A stretch of 15,265 nucleotides of DNA from Desulfuromonadaceae bacterium (GCA_028686145.1 JAQUCQ010000039.1:1-15265), one strand, 5' to 3'; positions 1 to 7,713 are shown, counted from the first letter of the stretch. Notes: a model not told the origin generated them from the sequence alone. Numbers and translations: made by a program.

Positions 1-794
1 GTCAGTACTTTCTCAAGATTGCGGTATTTCTCTCTCACCGGATCGAGGCGGTGGCCCAGGCAGGACATTACAACATCTCGATCTGCTTGGGATAGAGCCT
101 CCTTGGTGACTTTTTCCTGTTCACGGACCTGGCGCAAGACCTCGTTCAGCTGTTCTGTCAGCGCCTTTCCCTGCTTTTCAAGCTTCTGCCGCTTCTTTTC
201 GTTGAGGGCATCATATTCTTCCTGGGTATAGTTGCGGCCAGCCTTCTGGGGCACAATCACGAGCCCGGACACCGTTCTCTGCAGAGAGAACCCCAGTTTT
301 TCAGCGGCCTTTTCCAGCCCCTGAAATAAATCGTTTGAAGCTGATTGATAGTTGTCGAGCAGTTCGGCACGCTTGTTTTCATATTCACTACTTTCAAGGG
401 CTTTGGGTATGTCCTTGCGAAAGGCCTCAATCAACTCTTTCATGTCTGACGCCAGTTCGCTTCCTTTCCCGGCGGGAACATCAAGCGAGATGGCAGAGTC
501 GGAATCCTTGAAGTTGTTGACATAGACCCAGTCATGCGGCTGCGGTTCACTCTTGGCCCGTTTGCTGAGGATACTGGCGATAGTCGTTGTTCGACCGGTG
601 CCGGTTTCGCCGGACACATATAAATTGAAGCCGGATCCATCGACTCCCAAGCCGAATTCTATTGAACGGAGTGCCCGTTTCTGGCCGATCGCATCATTAA
701 AATCAGGAAGTTCTGCCGTTGTATCAAAACCAAGAAGGTCAGGGTCACAGTTCCAACGCAGTTTTTCGGCAGGTATGAGGCGGGATTCGGACAT
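1..794 (-). CDS. Lon-like AAA ATP-dependent protease, N-terminal part (gene runs off the left edge)
   Basis: First 264 residues of a Lon-related protease of the AAA_32 type (LonB/LonC-like ATP-binding protease); the AAA core end and the C-terminal Ser-Lys Lon protease domain lie outside the window. Visible: the family opening with a C-x5-F-x-TT segment (residues 16-26), an IGQ-RA segment (37-42), and the P-loop GETGTGRTT at 62-70, where arginine stands in place of the usual Walker A lysine (I believe this is common in the family). Residues about 155-240 are charged, helical and coiled-coil-like, matching the long helical insert of these proteins. The ATG at 794 is preceded by AAGGAG six bases upstream, so this start is firm. 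It follows the HD-domain gene on the same strand after a 56-base gap, so co-transcription is possible. Family call is confident; the in vivo substrate is unknown. Confidence 0.88.
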   Translation of the reverse strand, partial: MSESRLIPAEKLRWNCDPDLLGFDTTAELPDFNDAIGQKRALRSIEFGLGVDGSGFNLYVSGETGTGRTTTIASILSKRAKSEPQPHDWVYVNNFKDSDSAISLDVPAGKGSELASDMKELIEAFRKDIPKALESSEYENKRAELLDNYQSASNDLFQGLEKAAEKLGFSLQRTVSGLVIVPQKAGRNYTQEEYDALNEKKRQKLEKQGKALTEQLNEVLRQVREQEKVTKEALSQADRDVVMSCLGHRLDPVREKYRNLEKVL

Positions 795-850
795 CAGTGA
801 CTCCTTTGGATTAATGCAATCCGGCATTGTGTAAAGCGGCTGTGGATATG

Positions 851-1627
851 TCAAGCTGAAATCGCGGCAAGCGCCTTTGCCACGGCTTCACGGATGTCAG
901 ACTGCTCAGGCAGGGTTGCGGCCAGTTCCGTGATATAGCCACGTTCACGCAGAATCCGGCGCGATGTTGTGCAGGAGAGGTCATAAACCCACGAAATCAG
1001 CAGTAGCTTGAAATCATTGAAGCAGTCGATGGTGTCAAGAGGGACGACAGCCCCGGAATTCAGCGCGGCGATGCACTGTCCTGAGGCCAATCCGGGGATG
1101 TCGGGCAGTCCGAGGGTCGCAGCCGAAGCCCGTTCTTCCGGAGCTTGTCTTACTAACTCGACGAACAAACGCCAGATATCCAGTTTGTCTGCATCCCGAA
1201 TCATATTGATATAACGTCTGGTAGGAGATTGAATTCTGGCAGGGGGAGCGAGGAGGTTGTGAAATCGCACCGCCTCCTCAATCAGAAGTTGTTCAGCCTG
1301 GTCCAGGCCGTCCAGAATATTTTCTTCCCGGATAACTTCTATGGCAAGACGGGCATGGTTATCCGAGATACTATCTCGAAAAGTGCGCCAGCGCCGGTAC
1401 TGTGGAAAGCGACCGACGTCGTGTAGCAGGGCTGTGGCCGCAGCAATACGCGACTCATTCTCAGAAAGATTTTCACCGGCGGACAGGAGCGCCATTACTT
1501 CGCATACTTTTCGGGTATGCTCAATCTTAAGCCGGATATTTTTTACGCCTTCATCGTCGGTAACCAGATACGGCTCGACATACCGGTCGAACCAGGAGAC
1601 AAGATCATCGAGTTGCAATTTTTCCAT
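851..1627 (-). CDS. HD-domain metal-dependent phosphohydrolase-like protein
   Basis: 258-residue soluble protein with one HD domain. The metal-binding pattern is visible: H37 (EHTRKV), H69-D70 (ALLHDVGRFPQ), downstream histidines H91 and H123, and D145 in RDADKLD. That is the layout of active HD-family phosphohydrolases (nucleotidases or nucleotide phosphodiesterases), but the substrate cannot be read from sequence. The longest frame reaches back to 1801, but that extension lies inside ligA on the other strand, so it is not believed. ATG at 1627 (MEKLQ) or ATG at 1645 (MGSHDG) are the realistic starts; neither has a strong Shine-Dalgarno, and I chose 1627 because the protein then begins just before the conserved part. 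A good promoter lies at 1665-1692. It is divergent from ligA and followed by the Lon-like protease gene. Confidence 0.85.
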   Translation of the reverse strand: MEKLQLDDLVSWFDRYVEPYLVTDDEGVKNIRLKIEHTRKVCEVMALLSAGENLSENESRIAAATALLHDVGRFPQYRRWRTFRDSISDNHARLAIEVIREENILDGLDQAEQLLIEEAVRFHNLLAPPARIQSPTRRYINMIRDADKLDIWRLFVELVRQAPEERASAATLGLPDIPGLASGQCIAALNSGAVVPLDTIDCFNDFKLLLISWVYDLSCTTSRRILRERGYITELAATLPEQSDIREAVAKALAAISA

Positions 1628-1663
1628 ACCGTCATGTGACCCCATCAGGATTGATATTGTCTG

Positions 1664-1669
1664 TATAAT
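1664..1669 (+). promoter_or_regulatory. Possible -10 element for ligA
   Basis: A perfect TATAAT lies 43 bases before the ligA ATG. No recognisable -35 box stands 15-18 bases upstream, and the TG two bases before it is not in extended -10 register, so this is a lone -10 match. It shares five bases with the -10 of the divergent HD gene. Confidence 0.35.
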
Positions 1670-1692
1670 ACTGTACCTTGTCGCGAAGTCAA
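1665..1692 (-). promoter_or_regulatory. Predicted sigma-70 promoter for the HD-domain gene
   Basis: On the minus strand a -35 TTGACT (1687-1692) and a -10 TATTAT (1665-1670) are separated by 16 bases. Transcription would begin near 1658, leaving a leader of about 30 bases before the ATG at 1627. The -10 box overlaps a TATAAT on the opposite strand facing ligA. Confidence 0.55.
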
Positions 1693-1712
1693 TCAATGTC
1701 GCGAGGAACCTC

Positions 1713-3755
1713 ATGCAGTTGTCGCTTCTGGAGAATGCTGATCCCCGGCTGAATGCTGAATACAGGGTAAAAGCGCTCCGTTCCCAGCTTGAATACCACA
1801 ATCAGCGTTACTACCAGATGGATGCTCCGGAAATCAGTGATGCCGAGTATGATGAGCTTTTTCGTGAGCTCGTAATGCTGGAAGAACGCTACCCTGAGAT
1901 GGTGACAGCGGAGTCTCCGACGCAACGTGTTGGAGGGGCTCCTGTCGGCCGTTTTAACTCTGTGATACATCGCGTGCCGATGCTCTCCCTTGAAAATGCG
2001 GTTAATGACCATGAGATCAGGGCAAAGCTGGATGTCAGGATAAAGAAAGAGCTTGGCCTGGCTGACAGTCGGCCGGTTTCGTACATGTGTGAGCCCAAGA
2101 TGGATGGCCTGGCTGTCGAGCTTGTGTATGAACATGGGATGTTAACTGTTGCATCAACCCGTGGCGATGGCGTAACAGGCGAAGATGTTACGCAAAATAT
2201 CCGGACCCTGCGAGGACTGCCGCTGCGCCTGAATGGTGATGTGGTGCCAGCACTGCTGGAAGTCCGAGGAGAAGTGTTTCTCTCGCTGGACTCCTTTCAG
2301 AAAATTAATCGTGACAGAGAGGAAAACGGTGATCCCCCCTTTGCCAACCCGCGCAACGCCGCTGCCGGCTCACTCCGGCAGCTTGACCCACGCATTACGG
2401 CCCGTCGGCCGCTTTCGTTTTTCTGCTATGCTCCAGGCGTTGTCGAAGGTGCCTCATTTTCGTCTCAGCATGAATTCCTGAGCACCGTTGCTGGCTGGGG
2501 GCTGCCGGTCAACCCGTTGGCCCGACAGGTGGAGGGGGTTGACGGAGCAGTCGCTTACTACAATGAAATGCAGGAGATACGGGAGTCACTTCCCTATGAA
2601 ATCGACGGAACGGTCGTCAAGGTCGATTCGTTCCTGTTGCAGCGGGAGCTCGGCGAGAAGAGCCGTTCACCATTGTGGGCAATTGCCTGTAAATTCCCAC
2701 CCCGACAGGCTGAAACCCTGCTGGAGGATATTCTGCTTTCAGTTGGCCGCACCGGTGTTGTTACGCCGGTTGCGCAACTCCGGCCGGTTGAAATTTCCGG
2801 CGTGACGGTCTCCCGGGCGACACTGCACAACTGGGATGAACTGGCTGCCAAGGATATACGCATCGGAGACACCGTCGTGGTCGAACGCGCCGGCGATGTA
2901 ATTCCGGCGGTTGTCCGGGTCGTTGTTGAGCGGCGCAACGGGTCTGAGCGCACCGTCCTGCCACCTGCTTTCTGCCCGGAGTGCGGCTCGGCGGTTGTCC
3001 GGATTGCCGATGAAGTCGCCTTGCGCTGTATGGGACTATCCTGCCCTCCGCAGATCCGCGAATCAATCAAGCATTTTGCTTCGCGTGGCGCAATGGATAT
3101 CGAGGGGTTGGGAGAAAAAGTTGTTGAGCAACTGCTTTCACTCGGTCTGATACATACGGTTGCAGATCTCTATAGTCTGACAAAAGATGATTTCATGCGT
3201 TTTGAGCGTATGGGTGACAAGTTGGCCTCCAACTTGCTGACGGCACTAGAGAATAGTAAAACATGCGATCTTGCCCGCTATATTTACGCGCTCGGTATCC
3301 GTCATGTTGGCGAGCGTACCGCCAAAACTCTGGCCCAGGCATTTGGTAGCCTCGAAAATCTCGAAAAGGCGACAGTTGACGAATTGACTTCCATTCGCGA
3401 TATCGGAGCAACCGTCGCCCAGAGCATTGCCACTTTTTTTACCAACACTGATAACCGGGCGGTTCTTCGCCAGTTACATGAATCCGGGGTCCACCCTGCT
3501 GCCGTTGCCAAGACGGTCGGTGGGCGGATGAGTGGCAAAAACTTCGTCTTTACCGGAACCCTGACCCGTTTCAGCCGCGACCATGCCAGAAAACTGGTAG
3601 AGGATCAGGGGGGGAATGTGGTAGGATCTGTTTCCCGGAAAACAGATTATGTCGTGGCCGGAGATGAAGCCGGCAGCAAGCTGATTAAAGCCCGGGAACT
3701 GGGCATCGCTGTTCTTGGCGAAGAAGAGTTCCTGACTTTGCTGAATACGCACTGA
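1713..3755 (+). CDS. ligA: NAD-dependent DNA ligase LigA
   Basis: Seals nicks in duplex DNA using NAD+ in replication and repair. The 680 residues match the normal length of bacterial LigA and all domains are present. The Ia domain is at about 10-75 (HNQRYYQMDAPEISDAEYD). The nucleotidyltransferase motif is EPKMDGLA, with K129 as the adenylated lysine. Other matches are STRGDGVTGEDVT (148-160), EVRGEVF (183-189), NPRNAAAGSLRQ (212-223) and DGTVVKV (298-304). The OB fold follows, then a zinc finger with C421, C424, C439 and C444, helix-hairpin-helix repeats (about 460-575), and a BRCT domain from about 602 to the end. The frame stays open upstream to 1341, but homology begins at the ATG at 1713, which has GAGGA five to six bases before it. 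It heads a probable operon with the HDOD gene 15 bases downstream. Confidence 0.97.
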   Translation: MQLSLLENADPRLNAEYRVKALRSQLEYHNQRYYQMDAPEISDAEYDELFRELVMLEERYPEMVTAESPTQRVGGAPVGRFNSVIHRVPMLSLENAVNDHEIRAKLDVRIKKELGLADSRPVSYMCEPKMDGLAVELVYEHGMLTVASTRGDGVTGEDVTQNIRTLRGLPLRLNGDVVPALLEVRGEVFLSLDSFQKINRDREENGDPPFANPRNAAAGSLRQLDPRITARRPLSFFCYAPGVVEGASFSSQHEFLSTVAGWGLPVNPLARQVEGVDGAVAYYNEMQEIRESLPYEIDGTVVKVDSFLLQRELGEKSRSPLWAIACKFPPRQAETLLEDILLSVGRTGVVTPVAQLRPVEISGVTVSRATLHNWDELAAKDIRIGDTVVVERAGDVIPAVVRVVVERRNGSERTVLPPAFCPECGSAVVRIADEVALRCMGLSCPPQIRESIKHFASRGAMDIEGLGEKVVEQLLSLGLIHTVADLYSLTKDDFMRFERMGDKLASNLLTALENSKTCDLARYIYALGIRHVGERTAKTLAQAFGSLENLEKATVDELTSIRDIGATVAQSIATFFTNTDNRAVLRQLHESGVHPAAVAKTVGGRMSGKNFVFTGTLTRFSRDHARKLVEDQGGNVVGSVSRKTDYVVAGDEAGSKLIKARELGIAVLGEEEFLTLLNTH

Positions 3756-3770
3756 CGAGAGGTACTCTTC

Positions 3771-4673
3771 GTGGAAAAAGTAGCAATGATGATAAAAGCC
3801 CGTAAGCTTTTCAAGGACATCAGTGATCTGCCGACCATTCCCGCTATTGTATCCAAAGTGGTTGCTTTACTGGATGACCATGATGTCGTCCCTGACGAAA
3901 TCGCCGATCTGATTCTGTCCGATCAGGTGTTGGCTGCCAGGGTCATCAGAGTCGTCAACTCGCCATTATATCGCACCAACAATTCAATAACTTCGATTAA
4001 GCGTGCCTTGCTCTACATCGGCTTCAAAAGTATCCGTGAGATGATTCTTACCAGCTATTTCGTGGATGGATTCAAGCAGAAGGAACAGCCTTTTGACATG
4101 AAGTTGTTCTGGATACATTCTTTCAGTGTGGGTGCCATATCCCGTCGCATCGCGCGTCTCGTCGACTATCCTGATGCGGAAAAGGCTTACCTGGTAGGCA
4201 TTCTCCATGACATCGGGAAGGTGTTTCTGGGGCATTATTGCAAAGAGGAATACGGCCTTATGCTGGACAGTATCAGGAATACCAGTCTTACGACGTATGA
4301 AGCCGAATTCGAATTTTTCGGCACCACCCACAGTGAAGTCGGGCTTTGTTTGGCGCAGCGCTGGAATTTCCCCTCGGTGTACTGTGATGTGATTTCTTAC
4401 CACCACGCCACGGAAATGGCGACCGAAGACACCTTTCTAACGGCAATTGTGGCTCTGGCAGATTTTTATTGTTTGTCTCATGTCACTTCCGACTGCGTTG
4501 CCCAAGCCAGCATTCCGGGGCGATCGGAAGAAAATGCCTGGAATGTCCTGAATCAGCACGCTCCCGACCTGCTTGTTTCCAGTCTGGAACATTTCCTCTC
4601 CGATCTGAATGAAGAATATGAAGCTATCAGTTCCGAAGTGGATCAGTTGTTTAATACCATGACTACTCTGTAG
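3771..4673 (+). CDS. HDOD-domain signalling protein
   Basis: 300-residue soluble protein whose first two thirds form an HDOD domain (HD-related output domain, PF08668), found in bacterial signal-transduction proteins. Typical features are the opening LPTIPAIVSKVVALL (20-34), LILSDQVLAARVIRVVNSPLY (47-67) and GFKSIRE (84-90). It also keeps a full-looking set of HD metal ligands: H116, H146-D147 (HDIGK), H187 and H211/H212; many HDOD proteins have lost some of these. The last 60 residues are helical with no recognised domain, and no receiver or GGDEF domain is attached. The start is GTG at 3771 with GAGAGG eight bases upstream; ATG at 3786 is the alternative. It lies 15 bases after ligA and 19 before the DUF1847 gene, so it is probably co-transcribed. 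Function beyond signalling is unknown. Confidence 0.88.
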   Translation: MEKVAMMIKARKLFKDISDLPTIPAIVSKVVALLDDHDVVPDEIADLILSDQVLAARVIRVVNSPLYRTNNSITSIKRALLYIGFKSIREMILTSYFVDGFKQKEQPFDMKLFWIHSFSVGAISRRIARLVDYPDAEKAYLVGILHDIGKVFLGHYCKEEYGLMLDSIRNTSLTTYEAEFEFFGTTHSEVGLCLAQRWNFPSVYCDVISYHHATEMATEDTFLTAIVALADFYCLSHVTSDCVAQASIPGRSEENAWNVLNQHAPDLLVSSLEHFLSDLNEEYEAISSEVDQLFNTMTTL

Positions 4674-4692
4674 TCACCTCCAGAGGTTTCCC

Positions 4693-5418
4693 ATGTCAGA
4701 ACAGAAAGCAGTTACCTGCTCCAAGTGCAGCTCGGTGTGGCATAATCGTGGTACAACCAATTGCTGGAGTGGTGATCCGGACCAGGCACCGCCTAAGCCG
4801 GGCAACTGTCCGTCTGATAGTTATGAAGAGGTCGTGCAGGAGTCGTTTGATCTGTACCATGGTGACAGTGAGGACGCCAAGATTGCCTTTGTTGCCGCCC
4901 GGGTTGAAGGACTCTGCTATCAGCCGGTGCCGGGGAGCGATGCCGTCAATGCCCGCTGGACACGCGTGGAGGATACAATCGCTTTTGCTAAGCTGATGGG
5001 GTACAAAAAAATCGGCATGGCGACGTGCATCGGCCTGCTGGACGAGGCCGATCGGCTGTCAAAAATATTGACGGCGCAAGGGTTTGAGCCGGTCAGTGTC
5101 TGTTGCAAGGCCGGCAGTATCGACAAGCTGGAACTGGGGCTGGCCGAAAGTGACAAGGTCCGGCCGGGCACATTCGAGCCGGCTTGTAATCCGATTGCCC
5201 AGGCCGAAATCTGCAACCGGATGGGAACCGACATAAATGTTATTGTCGGCCTCTGTGTCGGCCACGATATGCTCTTCAACAAACACTCAAAAGCTCCGGT
5301 CACGACCCTGATTGTCAAGGATCGCGTTACCGGGCATAACCCGGTAGCCGTGCTGTATGGGCAGAACTTCTATTACAAACGGCTGCAGAAGCAGATGGTG
5401 ATACCGGGCAGCGAATAG
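4693..5418 (+). CDS. DUF1847 cysteine-rich, probable metal-binding protein
   Basis: 241-residue cytoplasmic protein of the uncharacterised DUF1847 family (PF08901), which occurs in anaerobes. Eleven cysteines are visible at 9, 12, 24, 39, 75, 112, 137, 138, 165, 174 and 188. The N-terminal C9-x2-C12, C24 and C39 look like a zinc or iron-sulfur knuckle. The remaining conserved segments are TCIGLLDEA (111-119), SVCCKAG (135-141), the FEPACNPIAQAEICN region (161-175) and GLCVGHDMLFNKHS (186-199), followed by a TTLIVKDRV strand (204-212). The ATG at 4693 has AGAGG six bases upstream. It is the last gene of the likely ligA-HDOD-DUF1847 run and ends only eight bases from the convergent cobyrinate diamide synthase gene. 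No biochemical role is known to me; metal binding or redox use of the cysteines is inference. Confidence 0.85.
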   Translation: MSEQKAVTCSKCSSVWHNRGTTNCWSGDPDQAPPKPGNCPSDSYEEVVQESFDLYHGDSEDAKIAFVAARVEGLCYQPVPGSDAVNARWTRVEDTIAFAKLMGYKKIGMATCIGLLDEADRLSKILTAQGFEPVSVCCKAGSIDKLELGLAESDKVRPGTFEPACNPIAQAEICNRMGTDINVIVGLCVGHDMLFNKHSKAPVTTLIVKDRVTGHNPVAVLYGQNFYYKRLQKQMVIPGSE

Positions 5419-5426
5419 TTGGGGGA

Positions 5427-6806
5427 TTAGGTCTGTTTCCTGCACTTGTTGACAAATGACCCGGCAATGCTGCGGTTGCTTCCGAAATGCACGTGGATAT
5501 AGGACGCAAGGCAGTTCCGGACCCGGAATCCTTCAAGCCCCATTGCAACTGCCTGTCGTGACACCTGATAACAACGCTCGACCTCTTCCGGCATTGTGCC
5601 GATTTCCGAGTAGTGAAATTCATGCCCACGGACGACAGCCCCTTTGAGCCCGATGCTGACATTCTGTGTCAGTTCTGCCTGCCGGTAGCCAAGCGTCTTG
5701 CGCTGTGGCAGCATCCGGCACCGCACCGGGAAAATTCCCACAAAATCTGCTGACGGCTGGTGGTCAGATTTATCTAGCCCCTCCGTGAGATAGATAAATC
5801 CGCCACACTCCGCATATACTGGTACATCAGTTTTTACCGCCCTCCGAAGAGATTCTTTCATGCTTTCGTTTTCAGCGAGTTGCGCAGCATACAGCTCCGG
5901 GTAGCCGCCGGGAAGATAGATGCCGTGAATATCAGCCGGCAGTTCAGTGTCTCTCAGCGGCGAAAAAAAAGCACACTCTGCCCCGGCATCCTGCAGCAGG
6001 CGAAGATTATCTTCATACAAAAAACAAAACGCGGGGTCGCGGGCTACAGCAATTCTGACGGGTGAATTTCCCTTTGTTGCTCCTGGTATGAAAGGCGGGG
6101 AGGGGAGGATACGCAGTTTACTCAGTTGGTCCAGATCGAGACAGCGCTCCGCCATCTCAACGAGCCGTTCGATGAATTCTTCCGACAACGGATTATCTTC
6201 TGCCGTCACAAGCCCCAGGTGACGCGAGGGGATGGACAGCGACTCGTCGCGGGGGATGCAGCCAAAGCAGGAAATGTCAGGGCAATGGGTGCCAAGTGCT
6301 TCCTTGAGCAGTGCGGCATGATGTGGGCTTCCGATGTTGTTGAAAATGACGCCGGCCAGTCTGACATCAGGATCAAAGCAGGCAAATCCTTTAACCAGAG
6401 CCGCGGCGCTGGACGCCATGCCGCGGGCATTGACGACCAGAACAACGGGCGCTCCTGTTATGGCAGCAATCTGGGCGCTGCTCCCTTCTCTGGAAGACGC
6501 GCCAATGCCGTCGAAGAGACCCATTGCGCCTTCAATAACAGCGATCTCCTGACCGGCCCCGCCACTCAAGCGTGCAAAAAAAGTCTCCCGCACAAAATCC
6601 TCCGGACACATCCAGGCATCAAGGTTTATCGAAGGTCGGCCGGTCACGTTGCAGTGATAGCCTGGATCTATAAAATCCGGGCCGCACTTGAATGGCGCTA
6701 CCACGAAACCGCGCCGCACGAGAGCAGCCATGATTGCCAGGCTGATGGTCGTCTTACCGCTGCCGCTCTGAGGTGCAGCTATCAGGAAACCATGCGTTGT
6801 GTTCAC
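5427..6806 (-). CDS. cbiA: Cobyrinate a,c-diamide synthase (CbiA/CobB)
   Basis: ATP- and glutamine-dependent amidation of the a and c side chains of cobyrinate in corrinoid (vitamin B12) synthesis. The 459 residues match the family length. The N-terminal CbiA domain has the P-loop APQSGSGKTT (11-20), FKCGPDFIDPGYH (39-51), LDAWM (62-66) and EGAMGLFDG (92-100). The C-terminal class I glutamine amidotransferase domain has LPGGYPELYA (298-307), the catalytic-cysteine motif YAECGGF with C334, RGHEFHYSE (393-401) and SYIHVHFGSN with H438/H440. The start is GTG at 6806, which overlaps the stop of the upstream tonB-like gene as GTGA; this points to translational coupling, since only a weak AGG precedes it. 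The name cobB is used for the same enzyme acting on hydrogenobyrinate in the aerobic route; cbiA is preferred because the organism looks anaerobic. No other cobalamin gene is in the window. Confidence 0.95.
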   Translation of the reverse strand: MNTTHGFLIAAPQSGSGKTTISLAIMAALVRRGFVVAPFKCGPDFIDPGYHCNVTGRPSINLDAWMCPEDFVRETFFARLSGGAGQEIAVIEGAMGLFDGIGASSREGSSAQIAAITGAPVVLVVNARGMASSAAALVKGFACFDPDVRLAGVIFNNIGSPHHAALLKEALGTHCPDISCFGCIPRDESLSIPSRHLGLVTAEDNPLSEEFIERLVEMAERCLDLDQLSKLRILPSPPFIPGATKGNSPVRIAVARDPAFCFLYEDNLRLLQDAGAECAFFSPLRDTELPADIHGIYLPGGYPELYAAQLAENESMKESLRRAVKTDVPVYAECGGFIYLTEGLDKSDHQPSADFVGIFPVRCRMLPQRKTLGYRQAELTQNVSIGLKGAVVRGHEFHYSEIGTMPEEVERCYQVSRQAVAMGLEGFRVRNCLASYIHVHFGSNRSIAGSFVNKCRKQT

Positions 6807-7648
6807 CGTATTGACCTGTTTGAGCCGCCATACTGGAAAAAGGCAATCAGGTGGAATTCTTCCTTGTTATACCCTTTGGGGAATCCTCCCACCGGCCCGA
6901 TGGCCCGCAGGGTACGGAGCACCTCTTCATCAAGTATCCGGGCCCCGGAACTCTCCAGTTGCTGGATTTTGGTAATCTCTCCATGACGGTTGAAGGTGAT
7001 TCGTACCGGCGTTACTCCTTCTATGCCATTCATGGCAGCTTCCTCGGGATAGCGCCAGACGCCATAGACCGCTCCTTCAAAGCGGCGCAGGAACGAGCCG
7101 AACATGATGTCGTCGCTGTTCAGAAAACGGGTGTCTCCCTCGGCTACGTCATTTTCAAACTTACGTCGATAGTTTTCTTCAAGCTTTGCCAGCCGGCGGA
7201 CTCCGGGAAACAGGTGCGGTGTAGGTGCTTGCTGCTGAACAGTCGATTCTTTCGGTTTCAGCAGACTGGCAGTCGATGAGCCGGGAGCAATCGGAAGCTG
7301 CTGGCGAGTTGCCTGAGTCTGCCGGGAGGTGGTTGCCGGTGACGGCTGCTGTTCTGTTGGTGACATGTGCTTTTTAATGGTCTGCATATCTTGTGCGGCA
7401 TCACCACGTGGAGCGCTTTCTCTGGGGACTCTGATGCGCTGTTCTGCACGTCGCTTGGTAACCTGCTGCCGTGGCTCCGGCAGCTGTTTTTGTTCCGGCA
7501 CCTGCTGCAGATCTATAAAAACTGGCTCTTGCGGAGGTTTTTGCGGTGATGCGGGGAAATAATAGAGCGCGGCAAATAAACCTACATGGAGAAAGAGCGA
7601 GAGACACAGTAAATAGAGAAACTTTTTTTCAATATATCGATCATGCAT
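6803..7648 (-). CDS. TonB-family energy transducer
   Basis: 281-residue envelope protein that would carry proton-motive energy from an ExbB/ExbD motor to TonB-dependent outer-membrane receptors. The architecture is complete: a short cytoplasmic start (MHDRYIEKK), one membrane helix at about 10-31, and a long Pro/Gln/Lys/Arg-rich periplasmic linker (about 33-150). The C-terminal TonB domain is at about 183-274, with GVWRYPEEA (196-204), VRITFNRHGEI (215-225), LDEEVLRTLR (239-248) and the terminal FFQYG. No exbB or exbD is in view, so the motor must be encoded elsewhere. The ATG at 7648 is the only plausible start because an in-frame TGA lies three codons upstream; its Shine-Dalgarno is poor. 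Its stop overlaps the GTG of the cobyrinate diamide synthase gene by four bases. Corrinoid uptake is a reasonable guess for the partner receptor but is not shown. Confidence 0.9.
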   Translation of the reverse strand: MHDRYIEKKFLYLLCLSLFLHVGLFAALYYFPASPQKPPQEPVFIDLQQVPEQKQLPEPRQQVTKRRAEQRIRVPRESAPRGDAAQDMQTIKKHMSPTEQQPSPATTSRQTQATRQQLPIAPGSSTASLLKPKESTVQQQAPTPHLFPGVRRLAKLEENYRRKFENDVAEGDTRFLNSDDIMFGSFLRRFEGAVYGVWRYPEEAAMNGIEGVTPVRITFNRHGEITKIQQLESSGARILDEEVLRTLRAIGPVGGFPKGYNKEEFHLIAFFQYGGSNRSIR

Positions 7649-7713
7649 GGAATATAGTCATTTTAACCTAAATTAGATTTGTTTTAAACACGATGTCTGG
7701 CGATTTATGAGGT

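Noticed and set aside
1341..1712. Upstream extension of the ligA frame, antisense to the HD-domain gene
   Set aside because: Ligase homology begins at residue 1 of the ATG at 1713, which has its own ribosome-binding site, and the extension crosses the predicted divergent promoters.
4677..4687. Inverted repeat ACCTC-CA-GAGGT covering the DUF1847 ribosome-binding site
   Set aside because: The two-base loop cannot close a hairpin, and an anti-Shine-Dalgarno-like sequence of five bases is expected by chance.
5419..5426. Possible shared terminator between the convergent DUF1847 and cobyrinate diamide synthase genes
   Set aside because: The gap is only eight bases and I found no GC-rich stem with a T run on either strand around it.
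6126..6986. Long plus-strand frame of 286 codons opposite cobyrinate diamide synthase and tonB
   Set aside because: It is antisense to two genes with unmistakable motifs, its translation has no recognisable domain and an unnatural composition, and it spans the junction of the two genes.
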